Positions 27,603 to 37,150 of a stretch of 64,000 nt of DNA are shown in pieces. The stretch is from Williamsia sp. (lineage in GTDB: Bacteria > Bacteroidota > Bacteroidia > Chitinophagales > Chitinophagaceae), in assembly GCA_015069695.1 (NCBI GenBank), contig JADCRZ010000005.1, positions 1-64,000 of the forward strand, given 5' to 3'. The position numbers and the translations under genes are program-made. The notes under the pieces were generated by a model. The model had not been told where the DNA came from. It saw nothing but the letters and a program-made list of their open reading frames with translations, and made no database searches. Position 1 is the first letter of the stretch, and every line of letters begins with the position of its first letter.

Positions 27603-28061
27603 TTACTTGTGGATGTATATGGCTCTAACAGTATTTAAAACCCCATTGACTCTATAGTGCTTTAACTCATTGTAACACGATTCCCCGTCCAAAGCCAGGC
27701 AGGTTTTTTGCTTTGAATTTGTCTCTTCAATGTCCGTTACTCTTGCGACCGTGTTTGCGCCCGGAACCTCGATTTCATACTCGAAACCTGATATAATAGG
27801 AAACGGATAGACACCGTTTGTAAAAAGAAATGTAGTATCGCTACTTGTAAATGTAGTTCGTAAGTTGAATGGCTCTATTAACAAGGTATCGATGGGATTT
27901 CGAAAGTTTGAATGAATTTTATACTTCCTGAATATTATCGTATCGAGCTCGGGAGTAGAGAAGGCGATGAATGAAGGATTAAGATAAACCCCTACACACT
28001 TCTTGATGTAACAACAAGAGTGTAAATTGAATGCGCAAACAAATAGAATGAGATATTTCAT
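27603..28061 (-). CDS. Hypothetical lipoprotein
   Basis: The 152-residue protein starts MKYLILFVCAFNLHSCCYIK with lipobox LHSC (Cys16). The mature domain is beta-rich (IIFRKYKIHSNF, IISGFEYEIEVPGANTVARV) with further Cys residues in KTCLALDGESCYNELKHY. No family recognised. The stop lies just beyond the right end of the IS630 element (TA at 27601), so the IS has inserted right at the gene end and may even have supplied the stop region. Its start overlaps the small upstream frame (28058-28273) as ATGA, which hints at an operon. Confidence 0.65.
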   Translation of the reverse strand: MKYLILFVCAFNLHSCCYIKKCVGVYLNPSFIAFSTPELDTIIFRKYKIHSNFRNPIDTLLIEPFNLRTTFTSSDTTFLFTNGVYPFPIISGFEYEIEVPGANTVARVTDIEETNSKQKTCLALDGESCYNELKHYRVNGVLNTVRAIYIHK

Positions 28062-28273
28062 TGTCGCAATGGTTTTGGCGGTGATTCAATTTGAGGTTTC
28101 AATACCGAACATGCACGATCAAAAACAGCCACAACTTGAAAATTAAAATCTCTAAAAGTGACCCACAGATTTGCAGCAATTAGTGATCTAATAGCTTTGT
28201 TTGGACCGGTTAGTAATATAAATATTGGCTGCAAATCTAAATACCCCATAAATGGGGTGGCGTCGGCATGCAA
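28058..28273 (-). CDS. Possible small protein or gene remnant upstream of lipoprotein
   Basis: A 71-codon frame (IFILLTGPNKAIRSLIAANL, FRDFNFQVVAVFDRACSVLK, ending PQIESPPKPLRQ) overlaps the following lipoprotein start by ATGA, a typical coupling arrangement. The content is protein-like but the start region (MHADATPFMGYL) overlaps a GGGGT hairpin, so this may be the tail of a longer gene whose front is lost. No family recognised. Confidence 0.3.
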   Translation of the reverse strand: MHADATPFMGYLDLQPIFILLTGPNKAIRSLIAANLWVTFRDFNFQVVAVFDRACSVLKPQIESPPKPLRQ

Positions 28274-28434
28274 AACATCATTATTTTCCGATCTGTTTTG
28301 TTTCCCCCCATTCCATTATTCCTCGACAAAACAATAACCCCTCTTCCCTATGGTATATTCTATGCCAGACTATACCAGGCATGACGTGCCAGCCTCCAGC
28401 ACCGGCATCAGACACCAAACAAAACCAGCACTCC

Positions 28435-28581
28435 ATGGGATTCAGATACTCCAGACGATACAGCGGCTCCAAAGGTTGGGACCTGAACGTCGGCAGCGGC
28501 GCTATGTCTAGCAGCTACCGGGGTAAGTACGGATCGATCGGATCCCGGGGTTTCTCCACCAGGACGAAGATGTTTTTTTGA
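28435..28581 (+). CDS. Very small Gly/Ser-rich protein resembling DUF4236
   Basis: A 48-codon frame starting MGFRYSRRYSGSKGWDLNVG and continuing MSSSYRGKYGSIGSRGFSTR. The repeated S-R/G-F-S pattern and the MGFRxRxS start resemble DUF4236 N-terminal proteins, which are short and of unknown role. It sits in a stretch rich in remnants, with weak support from upstream signals. It may be a fragment of a longer gene. Confidence 0.3.
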   Translation: MGFRYSRRYSGSKGWDLNVGSGAMSSSYRGKYGSIGSRGFSTRTKMFF

Positions 28582-28633
28582 GCTATTAATAAGCAGCATA
28601 TTGTTGGATAATTTTCCGATTGCGGTAATTTTA

Positions 28634-29045
28634 TCAATAACTGTCAATAATATTGAACCTGCCTTTTTTCATTTCCTGCAGTCTTTGTTCTGTCCAAGGA
28701 TCGTTGTCGGTAGCCCAGAAATAAGGGGCACTTCTCATTCTACTGCCGGATGTCAATTCCCTTATTGCAACTGTAACGCCTTGGTATTTGTCGGTTATAT
28801 TTTTCTCGGTCGAAATCTTTACGATTTGCTGGTCATGCGAAAAAACAATTCCTTTCAAGGCATCCAATAGACTTTTGAGAAGGTTGTCAATGTCTTTCAC
28901 GTAAACATCGCTTTTGGTTCCGAATGTCCGATAGCAACATACAGATCGTTTCTATAAGGCCAATTGGGCTTCAATTTTGCACGCAGGCTATTTTGTACCG
29001 CATTCCTGAATTCTGTGACGTTTTGCTTTTCATGCCATTTAAACA
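28634..29045 (-). pseudogene. RusA-like Holliday-junction resolvase, frameshifted
   Basis: The 3-prime part reads KDIDNLLKSLLDALKGIVFS and HDQQIVKISTEK, the diagnostic active-site region of RusA endonucleases with its paired Asp residues. The 5-prime part in another frame reads WHEKQNVTEFRNAVQNSLRA and PNWPYRNDLYVAIGH. The two join at about 28925 by a single-base shift. No start codon is evident at the front. RusA genes are typical of phage and integrated-element replication modules, so this is probably prophage debris. Confidence 0.7.
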
Positions 29046-29439
29046 AATTCTCCCTCCCCTTCTAAAAATATGGCTTGTACTTGTCCTAGGATGAAGGAAC
29101 GGTTTTATCGAAGATAAGTAGTTCGTTGTAAAAAGGATTTGGATAAGCTGTCAATTTGGGAATCTCTTCATTTTTTTTTCTGTTCCATGATTATAACGCT
29201 TGGTTCGCTCATGATGCCACAATCTCTGGACCAGAATGCCAAAATGAAAATCAAGATGTATTTACTCAATCACATCTTGTTGCGAAATGGCGCCGTTGAG
29301 GTGTAATTAATTCCAGGGCCATAACCCTTCTTCTTTTATGAAATCTGAATAATCGGATTTTGTCCCTTTTTACCTGTACCATTGTCCCATTTTCCTACTG
29401 GCTGAGCAGCCTTTTTCCCGAGCAGGACCCATTTATGGA
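29046..29439. other. Gene-free stretch
   Basis: No intact gene, terminator or repeat recognised. AT-rich sequence between the RusA-like remnant and the IS3 remnant. Confidence 0.4.
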
Positions 29440-29696
29440 ATATTTTTTCCTATACCGATGTTTTGCGGATCTTCCGGCCGTTTCCATAACAGACGCTTTT
29501 GCCGAATTCAGCCTGGTGATCGGTTGCACTGTAGTACGCTCTTGCACCGCTGAGCACTTATAGAATTATGATCTCCAACCCAGGGTCTTGTGCTGTACAT
29601 ATCAATGATCATCGTCAGATACATGAACCCTCTTTTCAACGGAACATATATAATATCGGTACACCATACCGGGGTTGCACTGGTGATGGCATTCAA
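29440..29696 (-). pseudogene. IS3-family transposase (OrfB) remnant
   Basis: The minus strand reads VWCTDIIYVPLKRGFMYLTM and IIDMYST, the strand around the first catalytic Asp of the IS3-type integrase core. After this the frame degenerates (stop at 29508; later pieces only dimly similar). It ends close to the stop of the following permease gene. Inactive fragment; no inverted repeats identified. Confidence 0.75.
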
Positions 29697-29730
29697 GACA
29701 ACATCCCTTAAAGCCGCCTCCGGCTATTCC

Positions 29731-32106
29731 TTATTCTGATCGGAGAGAATTAATCGGATTAATCAGCGCTGCTTTGAACGACTGGAAGCTGACCGTAGCA
29801 AGCGTTATCAGTAAGGAAAGTACGCCCGCCAGCACAAACACAAGCCAACTGATTTCAATCCGGTATTCATATTGTGCCAGCCAGTGTTGCATGACCCAGA
29901 AAGCCAGAGGAGCTGCAATGACACAGGCTAATATGACCAGCATAACAAACTCTTTGGATAACAACAGCCATAAATTGGCGATGGAAGCGCCGAGCACCTT
30001 TCGGATGCCAATCTCTTTGGCACGACACTCTGCCATAAAAGACGCCAGTCCCAACAAACCCAGACACGAGATGAAGATGGCAAGTACGGCAAAGACAGCG
30101 GCCAGCTTACCGGTTTGGTTTTCTATAGTGAACTTCCTGGCGAACTCTTCATCCACAAAGCTATATTCAAAGGGTACAGCCGGATTGTTCCTTTCAATAA
30201 TCGGTTGAATAGCTGCCAGAGAACTTTGGAAGCGACGCTGCTCTTTAAGCCTGACAAGTAAATGTGATGAAGTACTGGAATTGAAAAGGAAGACCGTCGG
30301 CGTAAAAGATTGAAAAGGATCCTTCGTGACCATATTCCGTGTGACGCCGATAATAGTGAGAGGCTGGTTATTTAGTTTGATGACTTTTCCAACGGGATGC
30401 TGGTAGCCAATAACTTTCAGAGCAGCCTCATTCAGTATCACTGCGGATGAATCTGTCAGGTGATCCCGCGAAAAAGGCCTTCCTACTATAAATTGCAGGC
30501 CGGCCGTCTTTTCATAATCAAGGTCTGTCATGATCACATCAAATATGGCGTCTGCAGATGCAGTCGGGGTACTGCCTTCCCAAGAAAATCCGTTCCAACT
30601 GCTGTTGATGCCGGTCATCGGACTGGAAGAACGGGATACGGAATTGATATATCCTGTGCTTAAGAGTTCTTGCTTCAAAGCCTGGTAATTTTTTTGGATG
30701 TCGTTGGTAATTGTAAGGGTGATCAAATTATTGGGCTCATACCCCAGAGCACGATCTTTGGCATGACGGATCTGTTGGAAGACGATCACTGTACTGATGA
30801 TAAGGGAAATGGAAATGACAAATTGGGAAACGACCAATACCTTGCGGAATGTGGTGCCGCCCTTACCTTGCTTCAATCTTCCCTTTAAGGCCTTTAAGGG
30901 CATGAAAGAAGAGAGATAAAATGCCGGGTAACTGCCGGCAATAATCCCGGTGATAAAACAGATAGCCAGTAGACTGCCGATAAGGCGAACATCGCTGAAA
31001 TCAAAACGGATGTGTTCAAACCCAAGTTCTTTTAACAGAGGCAATATTAATTGGATCATTGCCAGGCTGAACAGGAATGCAAAAAAAGTGGTAAGGATGG
31101 ATTCGGTTAAGAATTGGACGATCAATTCACCACGACGTGAACCAACCGCTTTACGGATGCCTACTTCTTTGGCCCTTTTTTCCGAATGGGCGGTTGAAAG
31201 GTTCATAAAGTTAATGCAGGCGATCAGCAGGACAAAAATGCCAAGGACGCCAAACAACCGTACATATTCAATCCGCCCACCTGCGTTCGCCCAGTTTTTA
31301 TAGTCGCCATGGAGGTGTACCTTTTTCAGCGGTTGCAGGAACAGATGCTGATTTTTCAGAGTATTGTCCCTTTGCATAATCAGCGGCCCTATTTTTTTGG
31401 ACAGAGCCTCCAGCGAAGCCCCTTCCTGTGCTTCCACCAGGCAGGTCAAAAAGTTATTTCCCCATCGTGTACGGGCCCATCGCACAAAATCGGAATGCTG
31501 CACCTGGAATTCAAAAGGAGCCAGGAATTCAAATTGAAACGAAGAATTATGGGGAACATCTTCAGCAACGGCCGTCACCATGACACTGTATTGGTTGTCT
31601 ATCTTGATTGTCTTTCCAATCGCGTTCTCCGACCCAAATAATGCTTTGGCCAGCGACCGGCTCAGGACGATGGAATTGGGCTCTTTCAGTGCGCTCTCCA
31701 CATTGCCTTCGACGAGCGGGAAACTGAACATCTTCAGAAAATCTGGATCTACATAGGATCCGGTCTTGCTAAACTTCTTTTCTCCTGCTACCAAGCTATG
31801 CGGAGTTGCAAAATCCATCCGGGTCACCCGCCTCACTTCTGGATAGTTAGTTTTTAGCTCATCGTACAAGGGCATAGGAATCGCCGTCGTCGTACCTTTT
31901 TCGTTATTGAAAAGCGTATGCTTCCTCACCAGCCCGATGCGGTTTGCATGCTGGTGAAAGCCATCGAAACTGCGCTCATACTGAACCCATAACCCGATAA
32001 CGATCGCAAAGGCCAGGCCGATACCCAGACCAAGAATATTGATAGCAGAGAGTCCTTTGTTTTTTAAGAGCGTGCGCCACGCAATTTTAAGATGGTTCTT
32101 TAACAT
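29731..32106 (-). CDS. MacB/FtsX-type ABC transporter permease (paralogue 2)
   Basis: The 791-residue protein begins MLKNHLKIAWRTLLKNKGLS and has the same two-module layout as the permease at 9.6 kb: an N-terminal helix (AINILGLGIGLAFAIVIGLW), a periplasmic domain, an FtsX domain with STAHSEKRAKEVGIRKAVGS near residue 310, a second helix (VVSQFVISISLIISTVIVFQ), a second periplasmic domain, and a C-terminal FtsX domain with CRAKEIGIRKVLGASIANLW. It ends NPINSLRSE, close to the NPVKSLRTE and NPVNSLKAE ends of its relatives. It needs an ATPase subunit, not found here. Possible roles include export of peptides or lipids, but the substrate is unknown. Confidence 0.92.
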   Translation of the reverse strand: MLKNHLKIAWRTLLKNKGLSAINILGLGIGLAFAIVIGLWVQYERSFDGFHQHANRIGLVRKHTLFNNEKGTTTAIPMPLYDELKTNYPEVRRVTRMDFATPHSLVAGEKKFSKTGSYVDPDFLKMFSFPLVEGNVESALKEPNSIVLSRSLAKALFGSENAIGKTIKIDNQYSVMVTAVAEDVPHNSSFQFEFLAPFEFQVQHSDFVRWARTRWGNNFLTCLVEAQEGASLEALSKKIGPLIMQRDNTLKNQHLFLQPLKKVHLHGDYKNWANAGGRIEYVRLFGVLGIFVLLIACINFMNLSTAHSEKRAKEVGIRKAVGSRRGELIVQFLTESILTTFFAFLFSLAMIQLILPLLKELGFEHIRFDFSDVRLIGSLLAICFITGIIAGSYPAFYLSSFMPLKALKGRLKQGKGGTTFRKVLVVSQFVISISLIISTVIVFQQIRHAKDRALGYEPNNLITLTITNDIQKNYQALKQELLSTGYINSVSRSSSPMTGINSSWNGFSWEGSTPTASADAIFDVIMTDLDYEKTAGLQFIVGRPFSRDHLTDSSAVILNEAALKVIGYQHPVGKVIKLNNQPLTIIGVTRNMVTKDPFQSFTPTVFLFNSSTSSHLLVRLKEQRRFQSSLAAIQPIIERNNPAVPFEYSFVDEEFARKFTIENQTGKLAAVFAVLAIFISCLGLLGLASFMAECRAKEIGIRKVLGASIANLWLLLSKEFVMLVILACVIAAPLAFWVMQHWLAQYEYRIEISWLVFVLAGVLSLLITLATVSFQSFKAALINPINSLRSE

Positions 32107-32154
32107 GTGACCAGCGGCAACTAAAATGGCGCCATTCTCGTTACCGTGTGTAAA

Positions 32155-32522
32155 TCAGTCCAAAATAAATATACTGAAAGTCTTTATGTGTGCGGGTTCG
32201 GACAATTGCTGTCCGCTATTGCAACGCCATAACTCTCCTCCTTGTTCTCTCTTGTTTTCCTCATCTATCATCCGGATCAGTTTCTCTGTTGAGTACTCGA
32301 CAAGATCGATCACTGTTAAATCGAGTGGTTTGTCGTCCAGGTTGCCCAGCTCAATCGCCTGATCAGCTTTGCCTTCATACCGATCCAACAGCTCCTTGAA
32401 GGCCGCCGTATCCCCTTTTTCTGAAACTCGTTTATCCAAATCAGCCTAAGATCCTTCATACCCTGGCCTCCTATCTGTGGTCTTCTCGCAAAAACCGTCC
32501 AGTTTTTAGGGGGTTGATACAT
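32155..32522 (-). pseudogene. Terminase-small-subunit-like (DUF5681-type) gene, frameshifted
   Basis: The front half (from 32522) reads MYQPPKNWTVF and MKDLRLIWINEFQKKG. At about 32423 the frame shifts by one base in a G run, and the other frame continues GDTAAFKELLDRYEGKADQA and IELGNLDDKPL. The phrase GD-x-x-A-x-KEL-x-DR-x-EGK-x-x-QxIEL is typical of phage terminase small-subunit-like proteins. The C-terminus (ELWRCNSGQQLSEPAHIK) looks like read-through. Inactive, and probably part of the same debris as the RusA-like remnant. Confidence 0.6.
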
Positions 32523-32537
32523 TACTTCCCGTCCCTG

Positions 32538-34985
32538 TCAGTTCACTCTGCCTTTCTCTTCATCAGCAGCATTGTCGGTGTGCCGGCGTTTCTTTGCATT
32601 GTCATCCCTGCCAAAGCGATACGTGAATGCAATGCCCGCCCGCTGCGTATCTGATTCACTTACCTGGAAATACTGCGCCTGTTTTACACTGACGGATCTG
32701 TTGTGGTATACCCAGGAATGAAACAGGTCGTCCACGCTCAAACGGAGGCTGCCCCTGTCTTTCAAAATCTTTTTTTGCATGCCTGCATTTATGCGGTACA
32801 TGCCGGATGTAAAAGCCTGCCCGTTCAGATCGATACTGGCATAGTAACCGCCCAGCTCCGCGCTCCATCCGTTGCTGAAACCCCATTGGTTGAGCACATT
32901 GATCCTGGCTACATAAGCATCGGGCGTAAGATCTTCCGAATAAGCTTTTCCTTTCAATCCCATGTGTGAGAGCAGTATGTCCGCATTCAGGTTCCACCAG
33001 CTGGCCAGAGATAAAGACAGACCCGTATTCAGCAACAGCATATATCCTTTAGCGATGTTCTGGGGCCTTGTGATGAATAGTTCGTTAACGGCCTCGGTTG
33101 TCTGGAATATCACGTCCGTAAACCTGTTGTAACTCAGTGCCATCCGGAGGAATTGTTTGTGCTGATACCGTAATTCATACCGGTACTGGTACTGCGGATT
33201 CAGCAATGGGTTGCCCGCCGTGTAAGAGTAGTTATCGCGAAAAAAAACAAAAGGGTTCAGGTACTGGTAATTGGGGCGGTTGATCCTGCGGGTGATGCTC
33301 AGGTTCAGAGAGTTTTTGCCTGTGCTGTCTAACTTGTAATTCAGATACAGACCCGGGAACAGCCATGTATAGTTTTTTGCCTGCCTGCTGGCCGGCACCG
33401 AATCATTGCCCAGCTGGTTACCGTTCGACTGCGTGTTCTCTATCCTCAGTCCCAGCTGTGTTCCAAAACGCTTCCAGCTTTTTGTGGCGTTTACATAAGC
33501 CGCGTTGATATTTTCATGATACACGAAATGATTCGACCTGCGGTAGTCGATCGTTCTTGTGTCGCCTGTAACGGAATAATAATCGGCGATACTGTTGTTA
33601 TCCACCACGCTTGATTTGATACCTGCTTCCAGTTTCGCCTGATTTTTGATGGGGTGAACATAATCAGCCCTGAACGTATAGATGGTAATGCCTGACGGTA
33701 AAAGATACAGGAAACGGCCGTTACTGACCGGCGTGCCATCTGGCTGATAAAGATCATTTTGTAAAGCCATGTCAGCATTGGTATGGTATTTCAGGTAATT
33801 TATGTCGGCGGAAAGTTCCTTTCCTGTTTTTCCGAACCTGTGCAGGAAATTTATGGCGGCGCCGGGATTTATTTTGCTGTCGGTGCTTTTGTTTAACCCT
33901 TTACCGTATGATACATGCTGTCCATTTGCACCGTAATTGTCACTGGAATAACCAAGCAAGCCCCTCCTGTTGCTTTGGATGAGGTTGAACTGAAATCCGA
34001 CTGATGTACTGGTTGAAGCTGAATAATCGATTCCTGCGCCTGCATTCAGGCCATAGCCTTTATTCTGCTGCCTGTTAAGAAGCGATAGCATGGACGTGAG
34101 TTGATTTCCGGCGTTATAGAACAGCCTCTTATACCTGTCATCCGTATAGTTCTTTTCCCTGTTGTAACTTAAGCTACTGGAAAAGTTCAGCTTTTTGCGG
34201 TTGTAACTGATATTGGCGGCATCGTTGTTCCGCCCATACCTGCCCTGTGTGTATCCTGTTGAAAGGCTGCCTGTAATACCGGCATTCCTGTTTTTCTTCA
34301 AGCGGATGTTGATGATGCCGTTCCCTGAAGCATCATACCGGGCGGGAGGATTGTCCATCAGCTCGATCTTATCGAGCAAACTGCCGGGTAGCGATTTCAG
34401 GTAAGCTGCCAGGTCCTGCCCCGACAGGTAGGTAGGGCGGCCATCGATCAGCAGCAGGATGCTTCCCCTTCCGTTGAGGCTGATGTCGCCACCAGCATTG
34501 ACTGTTACCCCTGGCGTTTTCTCCAGTACTTCCAGCGTATTGCCGGCCGCACTGCTGATCATGGAAGCCACATTGACAACCGTTTTGTCTATCTCCTGTT
34601 CAATCAATGGCCGTTTGGCTTTCACAATCACTTCGGCCATTGCAACAGTGCTGGATGGCCCCATAATAATGGGCGGAAGTATGACATTGCCATGTTTCTC
34701 ATTAAAGCTCACGGGCATGCCGGTATACTGGTTGAAGCCGATCGCCGTAACCCTCAGCAGGTAAGCGCCGGATGCGACCCTGGTAAACTGATACTGTCCG
34801 TCCTCATCCGTTCTGGTTGAATATACAAGGGCCGAATCGCTGGCTTTTAGCAACGTTACCGTAACTGCGGTTATCACTTCATTTTTTGAGTTTTTTACAA
34901 TTCCTGTTATCATACCGGAAGCAGGTTGTGAGAAGCCGGTGGTTGAAAAAATCAGCATCAAAATAATTGTACTCAGTAATTTCAT
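32538..34985 (-). CDS. TonB-dependent receptor, outer-membrane beta-barrel family
   Basis: From the ATG at 34985 the protein has a signal peptide (MKLLSTIILMLIFSTTGFSQ), a carboxypeptidase-regulatory-like domain (GMITGIVKNSKNEVITAVTV, then GQYQFTRVASGAYLLRVTAI), a TonB plug (VVNVASMISSAAGNTLEVLE, GSILLLIDGRPTYLSGQDLA, IELMDNPPARYDASGNGIIN) and a C-terminal barrel ending IAFTYRFGRDDNAKKR. At about 815 residues it fits the CirA-like outer-membrane beta-barrel group. The frame is open for 255 more bases upstream, but these lack any signal-peptide character. It is divergent from the LytS/LytTR pair, which likely regulates it. The substrate is unknown. Confidence 0.92.
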   Translation of the reverse strand: MKLLSTIILMLIFSTTGFSQPASGMITGIVKNSKNEVITAVTVTLLKASDSALVYSTRTDEDGQYQFTRVASGAYLLRVTAIGFNQYTGMPVSFNEKHGNVILPPIIMGPSSTVAMAEVIVKAKRPLIEQEIDKTVVNVASMISSAAGNTLEVLEKTPGVTVNAGGDISLNGRGSILLLIDGRPTYLSGQDLAAYLKSLPGSLLDKIELMDNPPARYDASGNGIINIRLKKNRNAGITGSLSTGYTQGRYGRNNDAANISYNRKKLNFSSSLSYNREKNYTDDRYKRLFYNAGNQLTSMLSLLNRQQNKGYGLNAGAGIDYSASTSTSVGFQFNLIQSNRRGLLGYSSDNYGANGQHVSYGKGLNKSTDSKINPGAAINFLHRFGKTGKELSADINYLKYHTNADMALQNDLYQPDGTPVSNGRFLYLLPSGITIYTFRADYVHPIKNQAKLEAGIKSSVVDNNSIADYYSVTGDTRTIDYRRSNHFVYHENINAAYVNATKSWKRFGTQLGLRIENTQSNGNQLGNDSVPASRQAKNYTWLFPGLYLNYKLDSTGKNSLNLSITRRINRPNYQYLNPFVFFRDNYSYTAGNPLLNPQYQYRYELRYQHKQFLRMALSYNRFTDVIFQTTEAVNELFITRPQNIAKGYMLLLNTGLSLSLASWWNLNADILLSHMGLKGKAYSEDLTPDAYVARINVLNQWGFSNGWSAELGGYYASIDLNGQAFTSGMYRINAGMQKKILKDRGSLRLSVDDLFHSWVYHNRSVSVKQAQYFQVSESDTQRAGIAFTYRFGRDDNAKKRRHTDNAADEEKGRVN

Positions 34986-35229
34986 CTGTTTTGTTTTGCG
35001 GTGATCTGCTGGTAATGAAGGGTAAATATTGAAAGGTTCGGGCGCAGCATAAAAAGTTTGTGTTGTACCTTGGCAGCCGGCTGATGGAACGCCGGACACG
35101 GGGGGCAAAACAGCGGAATGCCCGTACAAGGCTTCCGTCAGCCGGTTGCATTTGTTCGTCAGGTGGGGGAAAGTATCCAGAATTAGTTGCTCAAATTTGT
35201 AGAGAATCGTAAAGAGCAAACACTTCATT

Positions 35230-36267
35230 ATGAGCACCACCAGGAATATATTACCAGGAGTATTTTTCGGAAAGAGCCTGTATCTCTATCTGGCGCTGGT
35301 TATCTCTTTGCCATTGTACCTGATGATCCATTCATATGTGGAAGCGATCGACGTACATGAAGACGAAGCCGTGGCTGCCGCTGCTACCGCATGTTTTATG
35401 GCCGGTATATTTGCAGGAAGGTATATTGCGCAATTCTGGTCCTCAGGGTACCAATCCCTCCATGTGGGCAGGGTGGTCCTGCTTGTAACGGTCATCATCG
35501 TCTGCATTTCCTGGTTGTTCTTTCATGCGGATTTTCCATTACAAAAAAGAGCGGCCATCAATCTACTATTGTTCTGGCTGCCTTTTATGGTTGTAAGCCT
35601 TGCGCTTGGCATGCTGGTCAAAATGATCAGTTCCAATAACCAGTATCAACTAAAAGAAGCGCAGGCATCTGCAGCAACCAGCAAAAGCGAATTGCATCTG
35701 CTGCAGTCGCAGTTAAGTCCGCACTTTTTATTCAATACGCTCAATAACCTCTATGGCCTGTCAATTTCACAGCATGAAAAGATACCCGGGCTGCTGCTGA
35801 AGCTGTCTGAACTGCTGCGGTATACCGTGTATCAAGCCAATGAAATATATGTACCGTTGAAAGACGAGTTGTCATACATCAACAATTATATCGATTTTGA
35901 AAAAATACGGATAGGAGAGAGGCTGGTGCTTACTGCTGAACTGGAAAACATCCAGCATACGGATATAAGGATCGCGCCCATGCTGCTGATCGTATTTATT
36001 GAAAATGCGTTCAAACATTCGAAGAACACGCCGGAACAGCAGATCTTCATTGATATTGTTGTAAGAACATGGGGAACTTCCATCCTCTTTTCCGTGAAGA
36101 ATTCATTCAGTAAAACGGAGGAAACAGCCCTGGTTCATAAAAGCAGCGGCTTCGGGCTTGCGAGCGTGCGAAAAAGGCTGGAACTATTATACCCTGGCGC
36201 ATATGAACTCACCATACAGCATGAGGAGCCGATGTATACAGTGCTCTTACAGCTGAAAATGAAATAG
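35230..36267 (+). CDS. LytS-type sensor histidine kinase (PF06580)
   Basis: The 345-residue protein has four membrane helices in the first 130 residues (YLYLALVISLPLYLMIHSYV, AAATACFMAGIFAGRYIA, VVLLVTVIIVCISWLFFHA, LLLFWLPFMVVSLALGMLV), a short coiled linker, the His_kinase motif QLSPHFLFNTLNNLYGLS with the phospho-acceptor His165, and the HATPase N-box IENAFKHSKN plus GFGLASVRKRLELLY. It lacks an extracellular sensor domain, as is usual in this Bacteroidetes group. The LytTR regulator gene starts one base after the stop codon. The TonB-dependent receptor is divergent, 244 bases away. Confidence 0.93.
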   Translation: MSTTRNILPGVFFGKSLYLYLALVISLPLYLMIHSYVEAIDVHEDEAVAAAATACFMAGIFAGRYIAQFWSSGYQSLHVGRVVLLVTVIIVCISWLFFHADFPLQKRAAINLLLFWLPFMVVSLALGMLVKMISSNNQYQLKEAQASAATSKSELHLLQSQLSPHFLFNTLNNLYGLSISQHEKIPGLLLKLSELLRYTVYQANEIYVPLKDELSYINNYIDFEKIRIGERLVLTAELENIQHTDIRIAPMLLIVFIENAFKHSKNTPEQQIFIDIVVRTWGTSILFSVKNSFSKTEETALVHKSSGFGLASVRKRLELLYPGAYELTIQHEEPMYTVLLQLKMK

Positions 36268-36268
36268 C

Positions 36269-36985
36269 ATGAACACCTTATCCTGTCTGATCGTTGATGA
36301 CGAGCCTATTGCAAGAGAGATCATACAAACCTATTGCAGTCACCTGGAACAGCTCAAGGTGGTCGCTTCATGCGGTAATGCATTGGACGCAAAAGCGGTC
36401 ATGCAACAGAAGAAGGTGGATATTCTATTCCTCGATATCAACATGCCGGTGATAGATGGCATATCGTTTCTCAAAACGATCAAAAGCCAGCCACAGGTCA
36501 TATTCACAACAGCGTACAAGGAGTACGCCCTCGACGCGTTCGATCTGTCAGCCTGCGATTATCTGCTCAAGCCTTTTTCTTTTGACCGGTTCATAATAGC
36601 CGTTGACAAAGCAGTAGAAAGGCTGCAACTGCAAACGGGTGAGGGAGAAGCAACCAGTGAGCCCAAAACAGAAAATTATATTTTTATTAAAACGAATGGG
36701 AAAATATTCAAGATAGGCCACGATGATCTTCTCTATGCAGAAGCCAGGGGCAACAATATACGCATAGTGACCAACCAGCATGTACTGTTACCCAGCATGA
36801 CCTTTTCAGGTTTTGAAGACACGCTGCCGAAGGCCCTTTTCCTGCGGGTGCACAGGTCGTTTATCATCAACAAATCGAAGATCAGCCATATAGAAGGAAA
36901 CCGTGTATTCGTCGGCAATACTGAAATTCCGATCGGAAGCAATTACAAAGAGCAGTTCCTGAAGCAGCTGGGGTTTTCTTCATAG
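36269..36985 (+). CDS. LytTR-family response regulator
   Basis: The 238-residue protein has a receiver domain (MNTLSCLIVDDEPIAREIIQ, phospho-acceptor Asp56 in LFLDINMP, Lys in YLLKPFSFDRF) and a C-terminal LytTR DNA-binding domain (IFIKTNGKIFKIGHDDLLYA, EARGNNIRIVT, FLRVHRSFIINKSKISHIEG, ending IPIGSNYKEQFLKQL). It forms a one-base-spaced operon with the LytS-type kinase and should receive phosphate from it. The obvious candidate target is the divergent TonB-dependent receptor gene. Confidence 0.95.
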   Translation: MNTLSCLIVDDEPIAREIIQTYCSHLEQLKVVASCGNALDAKAVMQQKKVDILFLDINMPVIDGISFLKTIKSQPQVIFTTAYKEYALDAFDLSACDYLLKPFSFDRFIIAVDKAVERLQLQTGEGEATSEPKTENYIFIKTNGKIFKIGHDDLLYAEARGNNIRIVTNQHVLLPSMTFSGFEDTLPKALFLRVHRSFIINKSKISHIEGNRVFVGNTEIPIGSNYKEQFLKQLGFSS

Positions 36986-37039
36986 GTGTTGGCTTTCGTC
37001 TGAACCATAATCATGGCAGAGCCTGGTTTGGCTAGAAAT

Positions 37040-37150
37040 ACTTTAGTGCTGGTTGAAATCTTTCTGCCGCATGCCACTAGCTTTCCATTGTTCAATCATG
37101 GCCATCATGGCTGTACGATCCGTTGAGTTAATCGCATGCAGGTGATTTTT
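37040..37150 (-). pseudogene. Possible IS66-type accessory protein (TnpA) remnant
   Basis: The minus strand reads STDRTAMMAMIEQWKASGMR and QKDFNQH before a stop. IEQWKxSGxxQKxF resembles the N-terminal HTH of IS66-family TnpA proteins. Only about 30 codons are recognisable, so this is a weak call. Confidence 0.35.

Noticed and set aside
34986-35240. Extended start of the TonB-dependent receptor (85 extra residues)
   Set aside because: The extension overlaps the divergent kinase start and hides a perfect signal peptide that begins at 34985.
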